In this document: positions 28,423-38,043 of the stretch, in pieces
Numbering within the stretch: the first letter of the stretch is position 1
How the letters are laid out: each line of letters starts with the position of its first letter
From: Neorhizobium sp. SOG26
Lineage (GTDB): Bacteria > Pseudomonadota > Alphaproteobacteria > Rhizobiales > Rhizobiaceae
DNA: 64,000 nt
Direction of reading: 5' to 3'
NCBI RefSeq assembly: GCF_003491345.1
Contig: NZ_CP025512.1
Coordinates: forward strand, 868,001-932,000
Position numbers and translations under genes: made by a program
The notes under the pieces: generated by a model
Told to the model about the DNA's origin: nothing
The model's input: only the letters and a program-made list of their open reading frames with translations
The model's database searches: none

Positions 28423-29708
28423 CACTGACGACCGCTGACAGTCTTGATGGCAATGCAGCGGTCGCTACAAACGGCGGGGCGACGGCAGCAGCCACGGCAC
28501 CTGCCAGGAGCATTGTCGTCTACGGCATGAACTACACGCCGGAACTTGTCGGCGTTGGTAAGTACACGGGGGAGATTGCGCGGCATCTCTCCGACGACGG
28601 TTGGAATGTCACCGTCGTCACGACACCGCCGCATTATCCGGCCTGGCAGGTCTCCAAGGGCTATCGCAATAGCTACTCCCGGGCAGAAGACAATGGCATT
28701 AGCGTCTTCCGCACACCGCTCATCCTCAGGGACCGGATGCAGGGCATCTGGCGGCTTCTCGCGCCGCTTTCCTTCGCAGTCACCTCGGCGCCTATCGTGG
28801 TCTGGCAGATCCTCCGCCGGCGGCCGCAGATCGTGTTCTGCATCGAGCCGACGCTACTCGCCGCTCCCGTGGCGATCGTCGCTGCCAGGCTGGTCGGCGC
28901 CAAGGTCATCCTGCATGTCCAGGATCTCGAAGTGGATGCAGCCTTCGCTGTTGGGCACCTGAGGGAGCGGCACTGGGTGAGGCGCCTCGCCGAGACATTC
29001 GAGAAGATGACGATGGCAGGCGTCGATCGGCTCGTCATCATTTCCGAACACATGAGGACGAGACTGCTCGCGCGGGGCGTGGCACCCGCCAAGCTTTCGC
29101 TCGTCCGCAACTGGGTTGATCTTGAAGAGATTTATCCGCTCGAACGGACGAGCACCTACAGGAGCCAGTTGGGCTTCGATACCGGTGACTTCGTTGTTCT
29201 CTATGCCGGGACGCTCGGCGCAAAGCAGGGACTGCATGGTCTCATTGACGCCGCCGCACGGCTTCGTGATGACGCTCACATCCACTTTGTCCTCGTGGGC
29301 GAGGGGCCGTTGCGGAAGGAGCTCGAGGCCCGAGCGGGAGAGCTGCCGAATGTTCGATTCATGCCGTTTCAACCTCGGTCGCGGCTGAACGAACTCATGA
29401 ACATGCCGGATCTCCATATCTTGCCGCAGGAGAAAGTCGTGGCGGACATGGGCCTGCCTTCGAAGCTGAATGCGATGGTGGCGAGCGGCAGACCGATCTT
29501 GGTCACAGCGGACGCGGGAACCGAGCTCGCCGACCTCCTGACGGGTTCCGCTTACATCGTACCTCCTGATGATCCGGCGCAACTTGCCGAGGCGATTATT
29601 GCCGCCTCCAGGAAACAGGCAGACTTTTCCGGATCGCAGGCAGGTTTGGCGCAGTCACTCTCGAAGACGACCGCCATGAAGGCACTCGCGGAGGTCCTCC
29701 GCGCATGA
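28419..29708 (+). CDS. Glycosyltransferase, WcaI-like (GT4 family)
   Basis: This is a GT-B fold transferase that should add a sugar to the lipid-linked repeat unit on the cytoplasmic side. The 429-residue protein begins, after a low-complexity Ala-rich start, with [20 protein letters not shown] and [10 protein letters not shown], hallmarks of the colanic acid WcaI group. The C-terminal Rossmann half has [28 protein letters not shown] and [19 protein letters not shown] (the family's nucleotide-sugar loop). It overlaps the fcl stop as ATGA and its own stop overlaps the flippase start. In colanic acid work WcaI was linked to fucose transfer; that is a guess here. Confidence 0.85.
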   Translation: MTLTTADSLDGNAAVATNGGATAAATAPARSIVVYGMNYTPELVGVGKYTGEIARHLSDDGWNVTVVTTPPHYPAWQVSKGYRNSYSRAEDNGISVFRTPLILRDRMQGIWRLLAPLSFAVTSAPIVVWQILRRRPQIVFCIEPTLLAAPVAIVAARLVGAKVILHVQDLEVDAAFAVGHLRERHWVRRLAETFEKMTMAGVDRLVIISEHMRTRLLARGVAPAKLSLVRNWVDLEEIYPLERTSTYRSQLGFDTGDFVVLYAGTLGAKQGLHGLIDAAARLRDDAHIHFVLVGEGPLRKELEARAGELPNVRFMPFQPRSRLNELMNMPDLHILPQEKVVADMGLPSKLNAMVASGRPILVTADAGTELADLLTGSAYIVPPDDPAQLAEAIIAASRKQADFSGSQAGLAQSLSKTTAMKALAEVLRA

Positions 29709-31008
29709 GCCTAACCGGCGAAATCTCCCGTGCCTCTGCTGCCAATGCCCTCGGCCTTGTTCTTGTTGCCATGGGCCAGATCGTCAGCATACCGGTGATG
29801 GTCGGGGCATGGGGTGCGACCGGCTACGGCACCTGGCTGATGTTGACGACCATCCCTGCCTATCTCGCTCTCACCGACCTGGGCTTCCTGGCCGCCAGTA
29901 CCAGCGAGATGACAGCACGGGCAGCGCGCGGCGAGAAGGATGGCGTCCGCCGGTTGTTCAACGCGCTAGCCACCCTCGTAGCTACCGTTGCGGTTGCGAT
30001 CAACCTCATTGGAGGTCTGGCGCTTTGGGCGGTCACAGGTGCAACTTGGCTGGCAGGCAATGTTGGCGCCTTGCACCTGCTGCTCCTCTACTGCGGCCTT
30101 GCCTTGATTTCCCGCGTCAGTCTCGCAGCGCTGCGCGCCAATGGAGCGTATGCCGCCGGCACCCTGACCTATGACATTCTGACCTTTGCCGAACTGATGG
30201 TGACGCTGCTGGTGGTTTGTGCGGGCGGGGACTATGGGGACGTTTGCCTGGTGATGATCGCCGGTCGGTTGGTCAACATCTTGGTGGTCCATGCCCTGTT
30301 GAAGCACCGCGTGCCGTGGCTGGCATTGAGCCTCAGCGCGGTTTCCTTGGCGGAACTTCGCCGGCTCGTGAAGCCGGCGCTTAGTGGCATGGCAATTTCC
30401 GCCAGCCTGTCGATCATGCTGCAAACATCCGTGCTGATCATCGGCGCGGTGCTTTCGCCGGCCGCCGCTGCTGTCTTCGCCACGGTGCGCACGGTGAGCC
30501 GCATTCCGATCCAATGTATCGGCGTCGTCAGCCGCGCGACCATGCCGTCGCTTGCCTCCGCGACTGCCCTTGGTTCGCGTGAGCGGCGCCAACACCTGGT
30601 TCACCTCAACGGCTTTTGGTTGCGTTGATCCTGTTACCCTCTGCCGTCGTTCTCGCCCTCTTCGGTAGTGACATGATCACCTGGTGGACCGCCGGCAACA
30701 TCGAGCCAGGCGAGGGTTTCATGGTTGTGATAGCCCTGGGAATGGTGGCCCATGGCGGCTGGAGCGTTGCCGCCAACCTGCTGATGGCGACAAACTCGCA
30801 CAGCGGTTTTGCGGTCGTTCTTCTCGCGCTCACACCATTGAATGCTCTGCTGATCTACCTGGGTGCGGCGGCGGCAGGCCTGTCAGGTGCCGGTGTAGCG
30901 CTCGCCGTGGCGGAGGCGGCGTGCTTGAGCGCCGCCCTCTACGCCTTTCACGCCACGCCACAAAAGAGGATGCCGTTTTCAACCATCGTTCCAGCGCCGG
31001 GGCGATAG
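29705..31008 (+). pseudogene. Wzx-like oligosaccharide flippase, interrupted by a one-base deletion
   Basis: This MATE/Wzx-superfamily protein would flip lipid-linked repeat units across the inner membrane. The first 302 or so residues are in frame ([20 protein letters not shown], with many hydrophobic helices). At 30608-30618 the frame breaks and stops at TGA 30626. The next frame carries on with LLVALILLPSAVVLALFGSD and ends at 31008. Adding one base restores a continuous 434-residue protein, the normal size. A lost C (AACCGG becoming AACGG) or a lost T in the T run fits best. Either the gene is dead or the base is a sequencing error. Confidence 0.82.
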
Positions 31009-32120
31009 ATGCAGAACACGCACCGGCCCGTCATCGCTTTCGTCTGGGACAATTTTGGGCCGATGCATGTGGATCGATGCGAAGCCGTGGCGGGGACGGG
31101 CGCAAAAATGATCGGCGTCGAACTCTTTGGCACCAGCCCGACCTACGGCTGGGATGCGCCAGCCGCATCATTCAGGAAAATGACATTATACCCGGAGAAG
31201 CCCGCGCGCCGCTCCACCTGGGTGACGGCGTGGAGGATCTGGAGGACCTGTCAGCGAGAACACGTTACCCACGTCTTTCTCAGCCACTATGAGATGCCCG
31301 CAATTTTTCTCGCGGTGGTCCTCATGCGGCTTAATGGCATGAAGGTCTATACGATGGCCTGCTCCAAGTTCGACGACAGTCGACGCCATATCGGCCGTGA
31401 GCTTGGAAAGCGCCTGTTCATGCTGCCGTACATTGTTCGATCGCCGCCGGGACGCGCTCGCAGGATTATCTCCGGTGGCTCGGTATCGAACGTGTCGAAC
31501 CGGACTACAACACCCTCTCGCTGGCAAGAGTGCGGAAGCAGGCTGGCCGCGATCCCGCACCGTCGGGCACGCCTTTTGCCGATCGGCATTTCACCGTCAT
31601 CGCCAGGTTGATCGAGAAGAAGAACCTTTTCGTCACGGTGGAGGCTTACGCGGCATACCGCCGGATGACCGCGCACCCGAGAAAGCTTCGCATCTGCGGG
31701 TCGGGTCCGCTGGAGGCGGATCTCCGGGCGAAGGTCAATTCTCTGGGTCTGCAAACAGAGGTCATCTTCGAAGGCTTTCTCCAGTCGCCCGACATCGCCA
31801 AGCGGCTCGGCTCCACGGTCGCCGTGCTCCTGCTCAGCACCGAGGAACAGTTCGGCAATGTCGTCATCGAAGCGCAGGCGATGGGCGTGCCGGTCATCGT
31901 GTCGGATCGATGTGGCGCGCGCGATGAACTGGTGCGCAGCGGCTACAACGGCTTTGTTGTCGAGCCGGACAATCCTGAGGGTACGGCTTTTTTCATGAAG
32001 CTCTTGGCGGAAGACGAAGCCCTCTGGTCGACCTTCGCTGAACGCAGCTTGGCGGACAGCGCGCGCGGAGACAGCGCAGCTTTCGCCGCGGCTGTAACCT
32101 CTTTGGTGGGGGCGGCATGA
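31009..32120 (+). pseudogene. Glycosyltransferase (GT4-like), interrupted by a one-base deletion
   Basis: The N-terminal half (MQNTHRPVIAFVWDNFGPMH) reads in frame to about 31430, then shifts and would end at 31611. The neighbouring frame continues with IAAGTRSQDYLRWLGIERVE and then a clear GT4 C-terminal half: FTVIARLIEKKNLFVTVEAY, LRICGSGPLEADLR and LSTEEQFGNVVIEAQAMGVP (the family's EX7E region), ending at 32120. One added base (TACCAT in place of TACAT at 31429-31433) restores a 370-residue protein. The start abuts the flippase stop and the end overlaps the next glycosyltransferase as ATGA. It is probably inactive as read. Confidence 0.82.
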
Positions 32121-33274
32121 ACGTGCTGAACATCATCGCGACGGTTGACCCGAGAAGCGGCGGCCCGATCGAGGGCCTGAGGCTCAGCGCAGAGAAGATG
32201 GGTGACTGGGGTCACCGCAGCGAAATCGTCAGCCTCGACGATCCGTCGGCGAGGTTCCTGGGAGAGGTCGGCCTGCCTGTCCACGCCTGCGGTGGCCACG
32301 GCCGCAGGGGATTTCCGTTTCAACTCACCGATCGGATCCGCCGAGACGCCCGTCGCTTCGACGTGGCAGTGATCCACGGCCTCTGGAACTGGGCATCGTT
32401 GGGCGGGTGGCTGGCGCTGCGGCAGGCGGGCCTGCCATATGTGCAGATCGTCCACGGCATGATGGATCCGTGGTTCGGCCATGCCTATCCAGCCAAGCAC
32501 CTGGCAAAACAGGTGGTGTGGACGCTGGCGCAGGGGCGGGCGCTTCGGGATGCCCGCGCCGTCCTCTTTACCACCGAGGAGGAGCGGCGTCTGGCCAGTG
32601 GCGCCTTCCGCGGTTATCGCTACTGCGAAGAGGTCGTGCGGTACGGCATCGCCGAACCGCCTCCGCCGTCGCATGCCCAGCGCGCCGCATTCCAAGCCGC
32701 CGTGCCTCGTTTGAAGAGCCGGCCTTACCTGCTTTTCCTGTCCCGCATTCACGAGAAGAAGGGCTGCGACCTCCTGACCGAGGCTTTCGCGCGAATCGCC
32801 GGCCATGCGCCGGACCTTCAGCTTGTTCTTGCGGGACCGGACCAGTCCGGTCTCGGGCCGCGCCTGCAGGCGCAGGCGGATCGTCTGGGCGTCGGCTCCC
32901 GCCTGCATTGGACTGGCATGTTGCAAGGTGATGCGAAGTGGGGCGCGTTCCGCGGCGCGGATGCTTTCATCCTGCCATCCCACCAGGAGAATTTCGGCAT
33001 CGCGGTTGCCGAGGCACTGGCCTGCGCCGTGCCGGTGCTGATCACTGACAAGGTGAACATCTGGCCGCAGGTAAAGGCAAGTGGCGGCGGGCTGGTCGAG
33101 GTTGACACCGTCGACGGTGTCTCGCGCCTGCTTGACCGTTGGCTTCAGCTTCAAGGGGACCAGAAGCAGGGGATGCGGGTGGCTGCGCGGCGTTGTTACG
33201 AGGAGCATTTCCAGATCGATGCTGCGGCCCAGAGCCTCCTGAACGTACTCCATCGAGCAGTGGGAAGGGGCTGA
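32117..33274 (+). CDS. Glycosyltransferase family 4 protein
   Basis: This intact 385-residue GT-B enzyme probably adds a sugar to the repeat unit. It shows an N-terminal acceptor half (NVLNIIATVDPRSGGPIEGL; HGLWNWASLGGWLALRQ; HGMMDPWF) and a donor half with LFLSRIHEKKGCDLLTEAF, LVLAGPDQSG and the EX7E-type motif HQENFGIAVAEALACAVPVL. The start ATG 32117 overlaps the previous stop by 4 bases. The stop is followed by the acetyltransferase 4 bases later. Donor and acceptor are unknown. Confidence 0.87.
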   Translation: MNVLNIIATVDPRSGGPIEGLRLSAEKMGDWGHRSEIVSLDDPSARFLGEVGLPVHACGGHGRRGFPFQLTDRIRRDARRFDVAVIHGLWNWASLGGWLALRQAGLPYVQIVHGMMDPWFGHAYPAKHLAKQVVWTLAQGRALRDARAVLFTTEEERRLASGAFRGYRYCEEVVRYGIAEPPPPSHAQRAAFQAAVPRLKSRPYLLFLSRIHEKKGCDLLTEAFARIAGHAPDLQLVLAGPDQSGLGPRLQAQADRLGVGSRLHWTGMLQGDAKWGAFRGADAFILPSHQENFGIAVAEALACAVPVLITDKVNIWPQVKASGGGLVEVDTVDGVSRLLDRWLQLQGDQKQGMRVAARRCYEEHFQIDAAAQSLLNVLHRAVGRG

Positions 33275-33278
33275 TCCA

Positions 33279-33893
33279 GTGCAGGCATCTTGCTCTACCA
33301 AAACACTGTTTGACGGAGGGCCGACATACCCTCTGCGACATCGATTGCTGCGGTTGTGCTGGAACATCGTGTGGCTTCTCGCCTGTGCCTGGACACCGAG
33401 GCAGTTTGGCGGCTGGCGCCGTCTGGTTCTCAGAGCATTCGGTGCACGGATGGAAAAGGGCGCGAATGTTCATGGAAGCGCCAGGATCTGGCTCCCGTCC
33501 AACCTGGTGATGATGGAGCGGTCCATCATCGGCGGCCGTGCGGAGATCTACAACACCGCAACGGTGACGCTGATGCGTCAGGCACTTGTCTCTCAAGGCG
33601 CCCATCTCTGCGCTGGCACGCATGATTATTCACATCCCGATTTCCCGCTGGTCACGAAGCCGATCACGATCGGCCGCAATGCCTGGATCTGTTCCAAGGC
33701 GATCGTCGGTCCCGGCGTCACGGTGGGAGACAACAGCGTGCTAGGCGCCGGTGCCGTCGCATTCGGTGATCTGCTCGAGAATGGTATTTACGCCGGCAAC
33801 CCGGCAGTGCGGATCAAGGACCGCTGGCCGAACGCGGGCCTGGGACATGGCGGAGGCCGCCGGCGCGCCGAGGCGCAAAGCGCCGATGGTTGA
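33279..33893 (+). CDS. Left-handed beta-helix acetyltransferase (WcaF-like)
   Basis: This is a hexapeptide-repeat O-acetyltransferase of the WcaF/maltose acetyltransferase type, using acetyl-CoA to modify a sugar residue. The 204-residue protein has the repeats MEKGANVHGSARIWLPSNLV, IGRNAWICSKAIVGPGVTVG and NSVLGAGAVAFGD with isoleucine/valine every sixth position, and the catalytic His in CAGTHDYSHPDF. The start is GTG 33279, 4 bases after the upstream stop with AAGGGG as ribosome site. The last 25 residues are Arg/Gly-rich and unusual for the fold. It ends the plus-strand run and faces a hairpin terminator. Confidence 0.85.
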   Translation: MQASCSTKTLFDGGPTYPLRHRLLRLCWNIVWLLACAWTPRQFGGWRRLVLRAFGARMEKGANVHGSARIWLPSNLVMMERSIIGGRAEIYNTATVTLMRQALVSQGAHLCAGTHDYSHPDFPLVTKPITIGRNAWICSKAIVGPGVTVGDNSVLGAGAVAFGDLLENGIYAGNPAVRIKDRWPNAGLGHGGGRRRAEAQSADG

Positions 33894-33913
33894 GTTCGCT
33901 TGAAGCAAGGAGA

Positions 33914-33948
33914 CAGCCTGCAGCTTCGCACCCGGTCGCTGCAGGCTG
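33914..33948. terminator. Hairpin between convergent genes
   Basis: A perfect 11-bp stem, CAGCCTGCAGC with GCTGCAGGCTG around a 13-base loop, sits between the acetyltransferase and SGNH hydrolase stops. Bases after it (ATTCTCT) are only moderately T-rich. It could end transcription from both sides. Confidence 0.75.
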
Positions 33949-33953
33949 ATTCT

Positions 33954-35239
33954 CTAGAGTCCGCCGGCGAGTTCGCGCACCGCAAGCGCGCGGTAGCCCG
34001 CCTGCGTGAGGTGGATTGCGCCGCCGGCGTCGTACCATCCTGAAGCGATTGCCTCGGCCGCGGTCATCATCGCGGCCAAATCCACGACCGATGTCCGCGC
34101 CCGGGTCGCGGCCCATGCCTTGGCCGCATCGCGGTAGGACACAAGCTCGGCGTCATCGGGGTCGCTCAGCCGGTGCGTCGGCGTGATCAGCCAATGCAGT
34201 TCAGAAAGCGCCCAGCCGTTCATCGAAAAGATCGATTCGATGCGAAGCACGATTGCCGCGAGATTGTCCACATAAGCCTGCGCATTATCCGGATCAGAAG
34301 AGGGCGCCGGGCCAAGTGACGGCATGGCCGTTTCATTGCGATCGTTCGCGCCGGAATTGATGCGGATGACGATCACCGGATCCTGGCCGACCGCCGTGTG
34401 GAAGGACCGCAGCAGGGCAAAATAGTTGGTGAGCGACGCATCGCTCTGGGCGATGAGCCAGACGGCTATGTCATAGAGCGACTGGCCGCCAACGCCATAG
34501 AGCGTGTGATGGCTCCAGCCGGCGGTACGATCCGGTCGTTCGATTCGCTGCCACAACAGCAGAAAGTTCGGCTCCATCGTATCGGTGCCGGATGCAGGCC
34601 GCGACCACTGGGCGCGAACTGGGAAGTTGCGCAGCGGATCTGCCGGAAGATCGAGTGTCGTGCGGGTCGAACCGAAAGCCCCGGTCTGCGCTGAAACACT
34701 TGCTCCCTTGATAAGCCCACTGAACGGGCTGTTGTCGCGCCGCCAGGATGGCTTGAAGCTTCCGCCGCCCGAACAAAGGTGCCGAATCCATAATGGGCGC
34801 GCAGCATCCCGCTCACACCGATCGGATGGCTCGCATCGAGCACCAGCCCGTTGCCCGCTGTGCTCACATTCACGCCGGTATAATATTGGTACGGGCCCAT
34901 GTTGCCCGTGCTCGGCAGTGTGTAGGGGGTAAGTTCGGCGGGAATGCCGGTCGTCGCTTCAAAGACCCCGCTCGGAAACAACCCATCGGCCTCAAGGTAG
35001 CCGTCGTTGTCGCTGCCGACGATGCCGAGATGAGTCGCGTATTGTGGAAACCGCTGCGCCATGGCGTAGGCGATTCCGTCGTCCCAGCCGGAACCGCCCG
35101 AACGGATATTGCTGTCACCGAGGCTGACGATATCGACGCGTCGGGTCGCGGCCAGTGCCAGTGCGGCAAAGGCCCCGTTGGCAGAGGGGCCCGTTCGGCG
35201 GCAGGGCAGGCCCGTTGTTGAAAGACTGAGATCCAGCAT
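33954..35239 (-). pseudogene. SGNH-family hydrolase, interrupted by a one-base deletion
   Basis: SGNH hydrolases are esterases or polysaccharide O-acetyltransferase/esterase partners. From ATG 35239 (ribosome site AAGGAGCG) the first part reads MLDLSLSTTGL, then IVSLGDSNIRSGGS (block I, nucleophile Ser), to RAHYGFGTFVRA near 34765. There the frame shifts. The correct continuation, GGGSFKPSWRRDNSPFSGL, runs in another frame to TAG 33954 and includes block III RINSGANDRNE and the C-terminal His in GGAIHLTQAGY. One added base restores a 428-residue protein. It may edit the acetylation of the locus polysaccharide. Confidence 0.78.
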
Positions 35240-35505
35240 GAGCGCTCCTTTGGCTGTGCGGGCAGGCATGCCCGGATGGAGCCAAGTGTAAGGAGCCGTG
35301 GATGGGCGTGGATAAAAAGGGGAGGCCCGTGCCCCTCAGGCCGCGTGAATCACCGGGCCAGGTGGCGTTAGCTCGCTGATTCTGTTGAGGAGGGTGCAAT
35401 CAGGCGACGCGCGAATTACCGAGACAGCAAAAAAATACGTCCACGCGCAAATCACACGATGCTACGTTGGGACGGACTGAAAATCATCAAGAAGGGGAGG
35501 AAAAA
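35240..35505. other. Intergenic region, SGNH gene to tRNA-Val
   Basis: About 270 bases with no gene. It should hold the SGNH promoter and the 3' trailer of tRNA-Val. I see no att-like copy of the tRNA 3' end and no integrase. Confidence 0.4.
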
Positions 35506-35581
<76 letters not shown>

Positions 35582-35845
35582 GTCCGCTGTGCTGAGGCTT
35601 GGTGAAGCCCGCCGCGTCGGTGGCCGTGATCTATTCGGATCGCAGAAAAACCGCAAGAGCCTAGATGATGTTTTTTTGAAATTTTTGCACATGCCCCACC
35701 GGATTGTGCCTGTGCATGGGGAAAGCGCATCGGCCTCATTCTTTTGTCGGGAAACCTGCTTGACACCTGCAGCCGAACCTCTTAGAGACCCGCTCACCCG
35801 ACCGGTCGAGGCCGACGGGCGAGGGGCTTGCCTCTCGAGAAGGAT

Positions 35846-35922
35846 GCGGGTGTAGCTCAGTCGGTTAGAGTGCCGGCCTGTCACGCCGGAGGTCGCGGGT
35901 TCGAGCCCCGTCACTCGCGCCA
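35846..35922 (+). tRNA. tRNA-Asp (anticodon GTC), first copy
   Basis: The 77-base gene (with encoded CCA) has acceptor GCGGGTG/CACTCGC with one G-T pair, D-arm TAGCTCAGTCGGTTAGAG, anticodon arm CCGGC-CTGTCAC-GCCGG (anticodon GTC) and T-arm CGCGGGTTCGAGCCCCG. It points away from tRNA-Val. An identical copy follows at a 145-base offset. Confidence 0.96.
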
Positions 35923-35990
35923 TTCTCTTCCTCGAAACTCTCCCTTCCGGGCTTCCGAGCCTGGGCGGGCCGCCCCTCGGGGCATTATGC

Positions 35991-36067
35991 GCGGGTGTAG
36001 CTCAGTCGGTTAGAGTGCCGGCCTGTCACGCCGGAGGTCGCGGGTTCGAGCCCCGTCACTCGCGCCA
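35991..36067 (+). tRNA. tRNA-Asp (anticodon GTC), second copy
   Basis: It is identical over its whole length to the copy at 35846, including the encoded CCA, but the flanking bases differ. The 68-base spacer is GC-rich and has no gene. The two are probably one transcript. Confidence 0.96.
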
Positions 36068-36409
36068 TTCTTTTCACGGATCCGGTATCTTCCTCTTCGA
36101 GTGGCTTCACGATCCCGTGCGGTCGCTTTCTGCTGTTTGCCTCCCGGTTGTTGCCTCGGTCTCTTCTTTATAGGGTCCGGTTCCTGCTGCGCCCTCTTGC
36201 GGTGTGTCTTTCGCCGTGAAGTCTGTGGACGTCTTCTTATGCCCTCCCGCTTGTGCTGAAATGGCACAAGATCTGTTGTTCAAAGTGCTTGCGCGGTGGC
36301 GTCGCCTGCGCTAGTCACGGCGTAATTATTGCAATGCACGTTTGCTTGCCCGCGCATTGCGTCTCCAAAGTGTCGCCCGACGCTTCTTGGCAGGCTGGGA
36401 TTGAATGCC
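36068..36409 (+). other. nuo operon upstream region
   Basis: The 342 bases between tRNA-Asp and nuoA hold no gene. A promoter candidate lies at 36288-36316. Frames on the minus strand (36010-36267) are Arg-rich and look spurious. Confidence 0.5.
36288..36316 (+). promoter_or_regulatory. Candidate promoter of the nuo operon
   Basis: CTTGCG (36288-36293) and CTAGTC (36311-36316) are separated by exactly 17 bases. They resemble the rhizobial housekeeping promoter form CTTGAC-N17-CTATAT in the correct orientation, about 95 bases before the nuoA start. The -10 match is partial, so this is a prediction. Confidence 0.4.
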
Positions 36410-36775
36410 ATGAGTGAACTTCTCACTTCCTACGTCCCGATCGCGATCTTCATCGGAATCTCCTTGGTGATCGGAATCGCGCTTCTGGTGGCGCCCTTTG
36501 CAGTTGCCTACAAGGCTCCCGATCCGGAGAAGCTGTCGGCCTACGAATGCGGATTCAATGCGTTCGATGATGCGCGCATCAAGTTCGACATCCGGTTCTA
36601 CCTGGTTTCGATCCTCTTTATCATCTTCGACCTCGAAGTGGCCTTCCTGTTCCCGTGGGCGGTCTCGTTTGGGGAGCTTGGCTGGTTCGGCTTCTGGTCC
36701 ATGATGGTCTTCCTGGGCGTGTTGACGGTCGGCTTCATCTATGAATGGAAGAAAGGAGCGCTGGAATGGGAGTAG
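36410..36775 (+). CDS. nuoA: NADH-quinone oxidoreductase subunit A
   Basis: This small membrane subunit of complex I sits at the junction of the membrane and peripheral arms. The 121-residue protein has three helices ([53 protein letters not shown]) and the quinone-tunnel loop with [14 protein letters not shown] (conserved Cys). ATG 36410 gives [10 protein letters not shown], the rhizobial start; the frame from 36329 adds an unconserved leader. Its last codons overlap nuoB. Confidence 0.96.
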   Translation: MSELLTSYVPIAIFIGISLVIGIALLVAPFAVAYKAPDPEKLSAYECGFNAFDDARIKFDIRFYLVSILFIIFDLEVAFLFPWAVSFGELGWFGFWSMMVFLGVLTVGFIYEWKKGALEWE

Positions 36776-37350
36776 TCGATAGCGGCAGCACCCTCGTTGC
36801 GCCACAGCCCAAGGGGATTATCGATCCCAATACCGGCAAGCCCATCGGCAGCGATGATGCTTACTTCGGTGAAATCAACAACGAGCTGGCCGATCGCGGC
36901 TTCCTCGTCACCACGGCCGACTCGCTGATCACCTGGGCCCGTACCGGGTCCCTGATGTGGATGCAGTTCGGCCTTGCTTGCTGCGCCGTCGAAGGCCTCA
37001 TGCAGGTTTCCGGCCCGCGTTACGACATGGAGCGCTTCGGTGTTGCGCCGCGCGCCTCGCCGCGCCAGTCCGACGTGATGATCGTTGCCGGCACGCTGAC
37101 CAACAAGATGGCGCCTGCGCTCCGCAAGGTCTATGACCAGATGCCGGAGCCGCGCTACGTCATCTCGATGGGCTCCTGCGCCAACGGCGGTGGTTATTAC
37201 CACTATTCCTACTCGGTGGTGCGCGGCTGCGACCGTATCCTCCCGGTAGACATCTATGTTCCGGGCTGTCCTCCCACGGCAGAAGCGCTGCTTTACGGCG
37301 TGCTCCTGCTGCAGAAGAAGATCCGGCGCACCGGCACGATCGAACGCTAA
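36766..37350 (+). CDS. nuoB: NADH-quinone oxidoreductase subunit B
   Basis: NuoB carries the terminal iron-sulfur cluster N2 that hands electrons to quinone. The 194-residue protein has the cluster ligands Cys72, Cys73 ([10 protein letters not shown]), Cys138 (GSCANGG) and Cys168 ([11 protein letters not shown]). ATG 36766, [10 protein letters not shown], lies inside the last codons of nuoA, an overlap of 10 bases. Length fits the rhizobial subunit. Confidence 0.97.
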   Translation: MGVVDSGSTLVAPQPKGIIDPNTGKPIGSDDAYFGEINNELADRGFLVTTADSLITWARTGSLMWMQFGLACCAVEGLMQVSGPRYDMERFGVAPRASPRQSDVMIVAGTLTNKMAPALRKVYDQMPEPRYVISMGSCANGGGYYHYSYSVVRGCDRILPVDIYVPGCPPTAEALLYGVLLLQKKIRRTGTIER

Positions 37351-37368
37351 GGCTCGAGGACCGTACAC

Positions 37369-37971
37369 ATGACTGAAGCCCTGGCCGAGCTTTCGACCTA
37401 TGTGCGCGAAGCACGCTCTTCTCTCGTGGAAGATGCCGTGATCGCCAATGGCGAGCTCACGCTGATTACGACGACCGAAAGCATCCTGCCGCTGCTCACC
37501 TTCCTTCGCGATGATGTGCAGTGCGAATTCGTGAGCTTCATCGATATCTGCGGCGTCGATTACCCGGCGCGCGAAAAGCGGTTCGATGTCGTCTACCACC
37601 TGCTGTCGCCACGCCAGAACCTGCGCGTGCGCGTCAAGCTCATGGTGGGCGAGGACGAACTCGTGCCGTCCGCAACCTCCATTTACATGGGCGCGGAATG
37701 GTTCGAGCGCGAAACCTGGGACATGTACGGCATTCCGTTTGCCGGGCACGGCGATATGCGCCGAATCCTGACCGACTACGGTTTCGAAGGGCATCCGCTC
37801 CGCAAGGACTTCCCCACGACCGGTTATTTTGAAGTTCGTTACGACGATAGCGCCAAGCGGGTGATCTACGAGCCCGTCGAACTGCGCCAGGAGTTCCGGA
37901 GCTTCGATTTCTTGTCGCCCTGGGAAGGCACGGACTATGTCCTGCCCGGTGACGAAAAGGCGAAGTCGTAA
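37369..37971 (+). CDS. nuoC: NADH-quinone oxidoreductase subunit C
   Basis: This is the 30-kDa peripheral-arm subunit next to NuoD. The 200-residue protein has the family signature [20 protein letters not shown] followed by [17 protein letters not shown]. It is a separate gene and not fused to nuoD as in E. coli. GAGGA lies upstream of ATG 37369. Confidence 0.97.
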   Translation: MTEALAELSTYVREARSSLVEDAVIANGELTLITTTESILPLLTFLRDDVQCEFVSFIDICGVDYPAREKRFDVVYHLLSPRQNLRVRVKLMVGEDELVPSATSIYMGAEWFERETWDMYGIPFAGHGDMRRILTDYGFEGHPLRKDFPTTGYFEVRYDDSAKRVIYEPVELRQEFRSFDFLSPWEGTDYVLPGDEKAKS

Positions 37972-38043
37972 GAGCTGGCGCCTGCGCCGGCATCAATATT
38001 TCCCGCCTCTTACGGTGTTTCCGTCGGGCATGGAGCAAGCGGT

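Noticed and set aside
30605..30630. Programmed frameshift in the flippase gene at the T run GGCTTTTGG
   Set aside because: The site does not fit the X XXY YYZ pattern, and two nearby genes have similar one-base losses, so a plain deletion explains it better.
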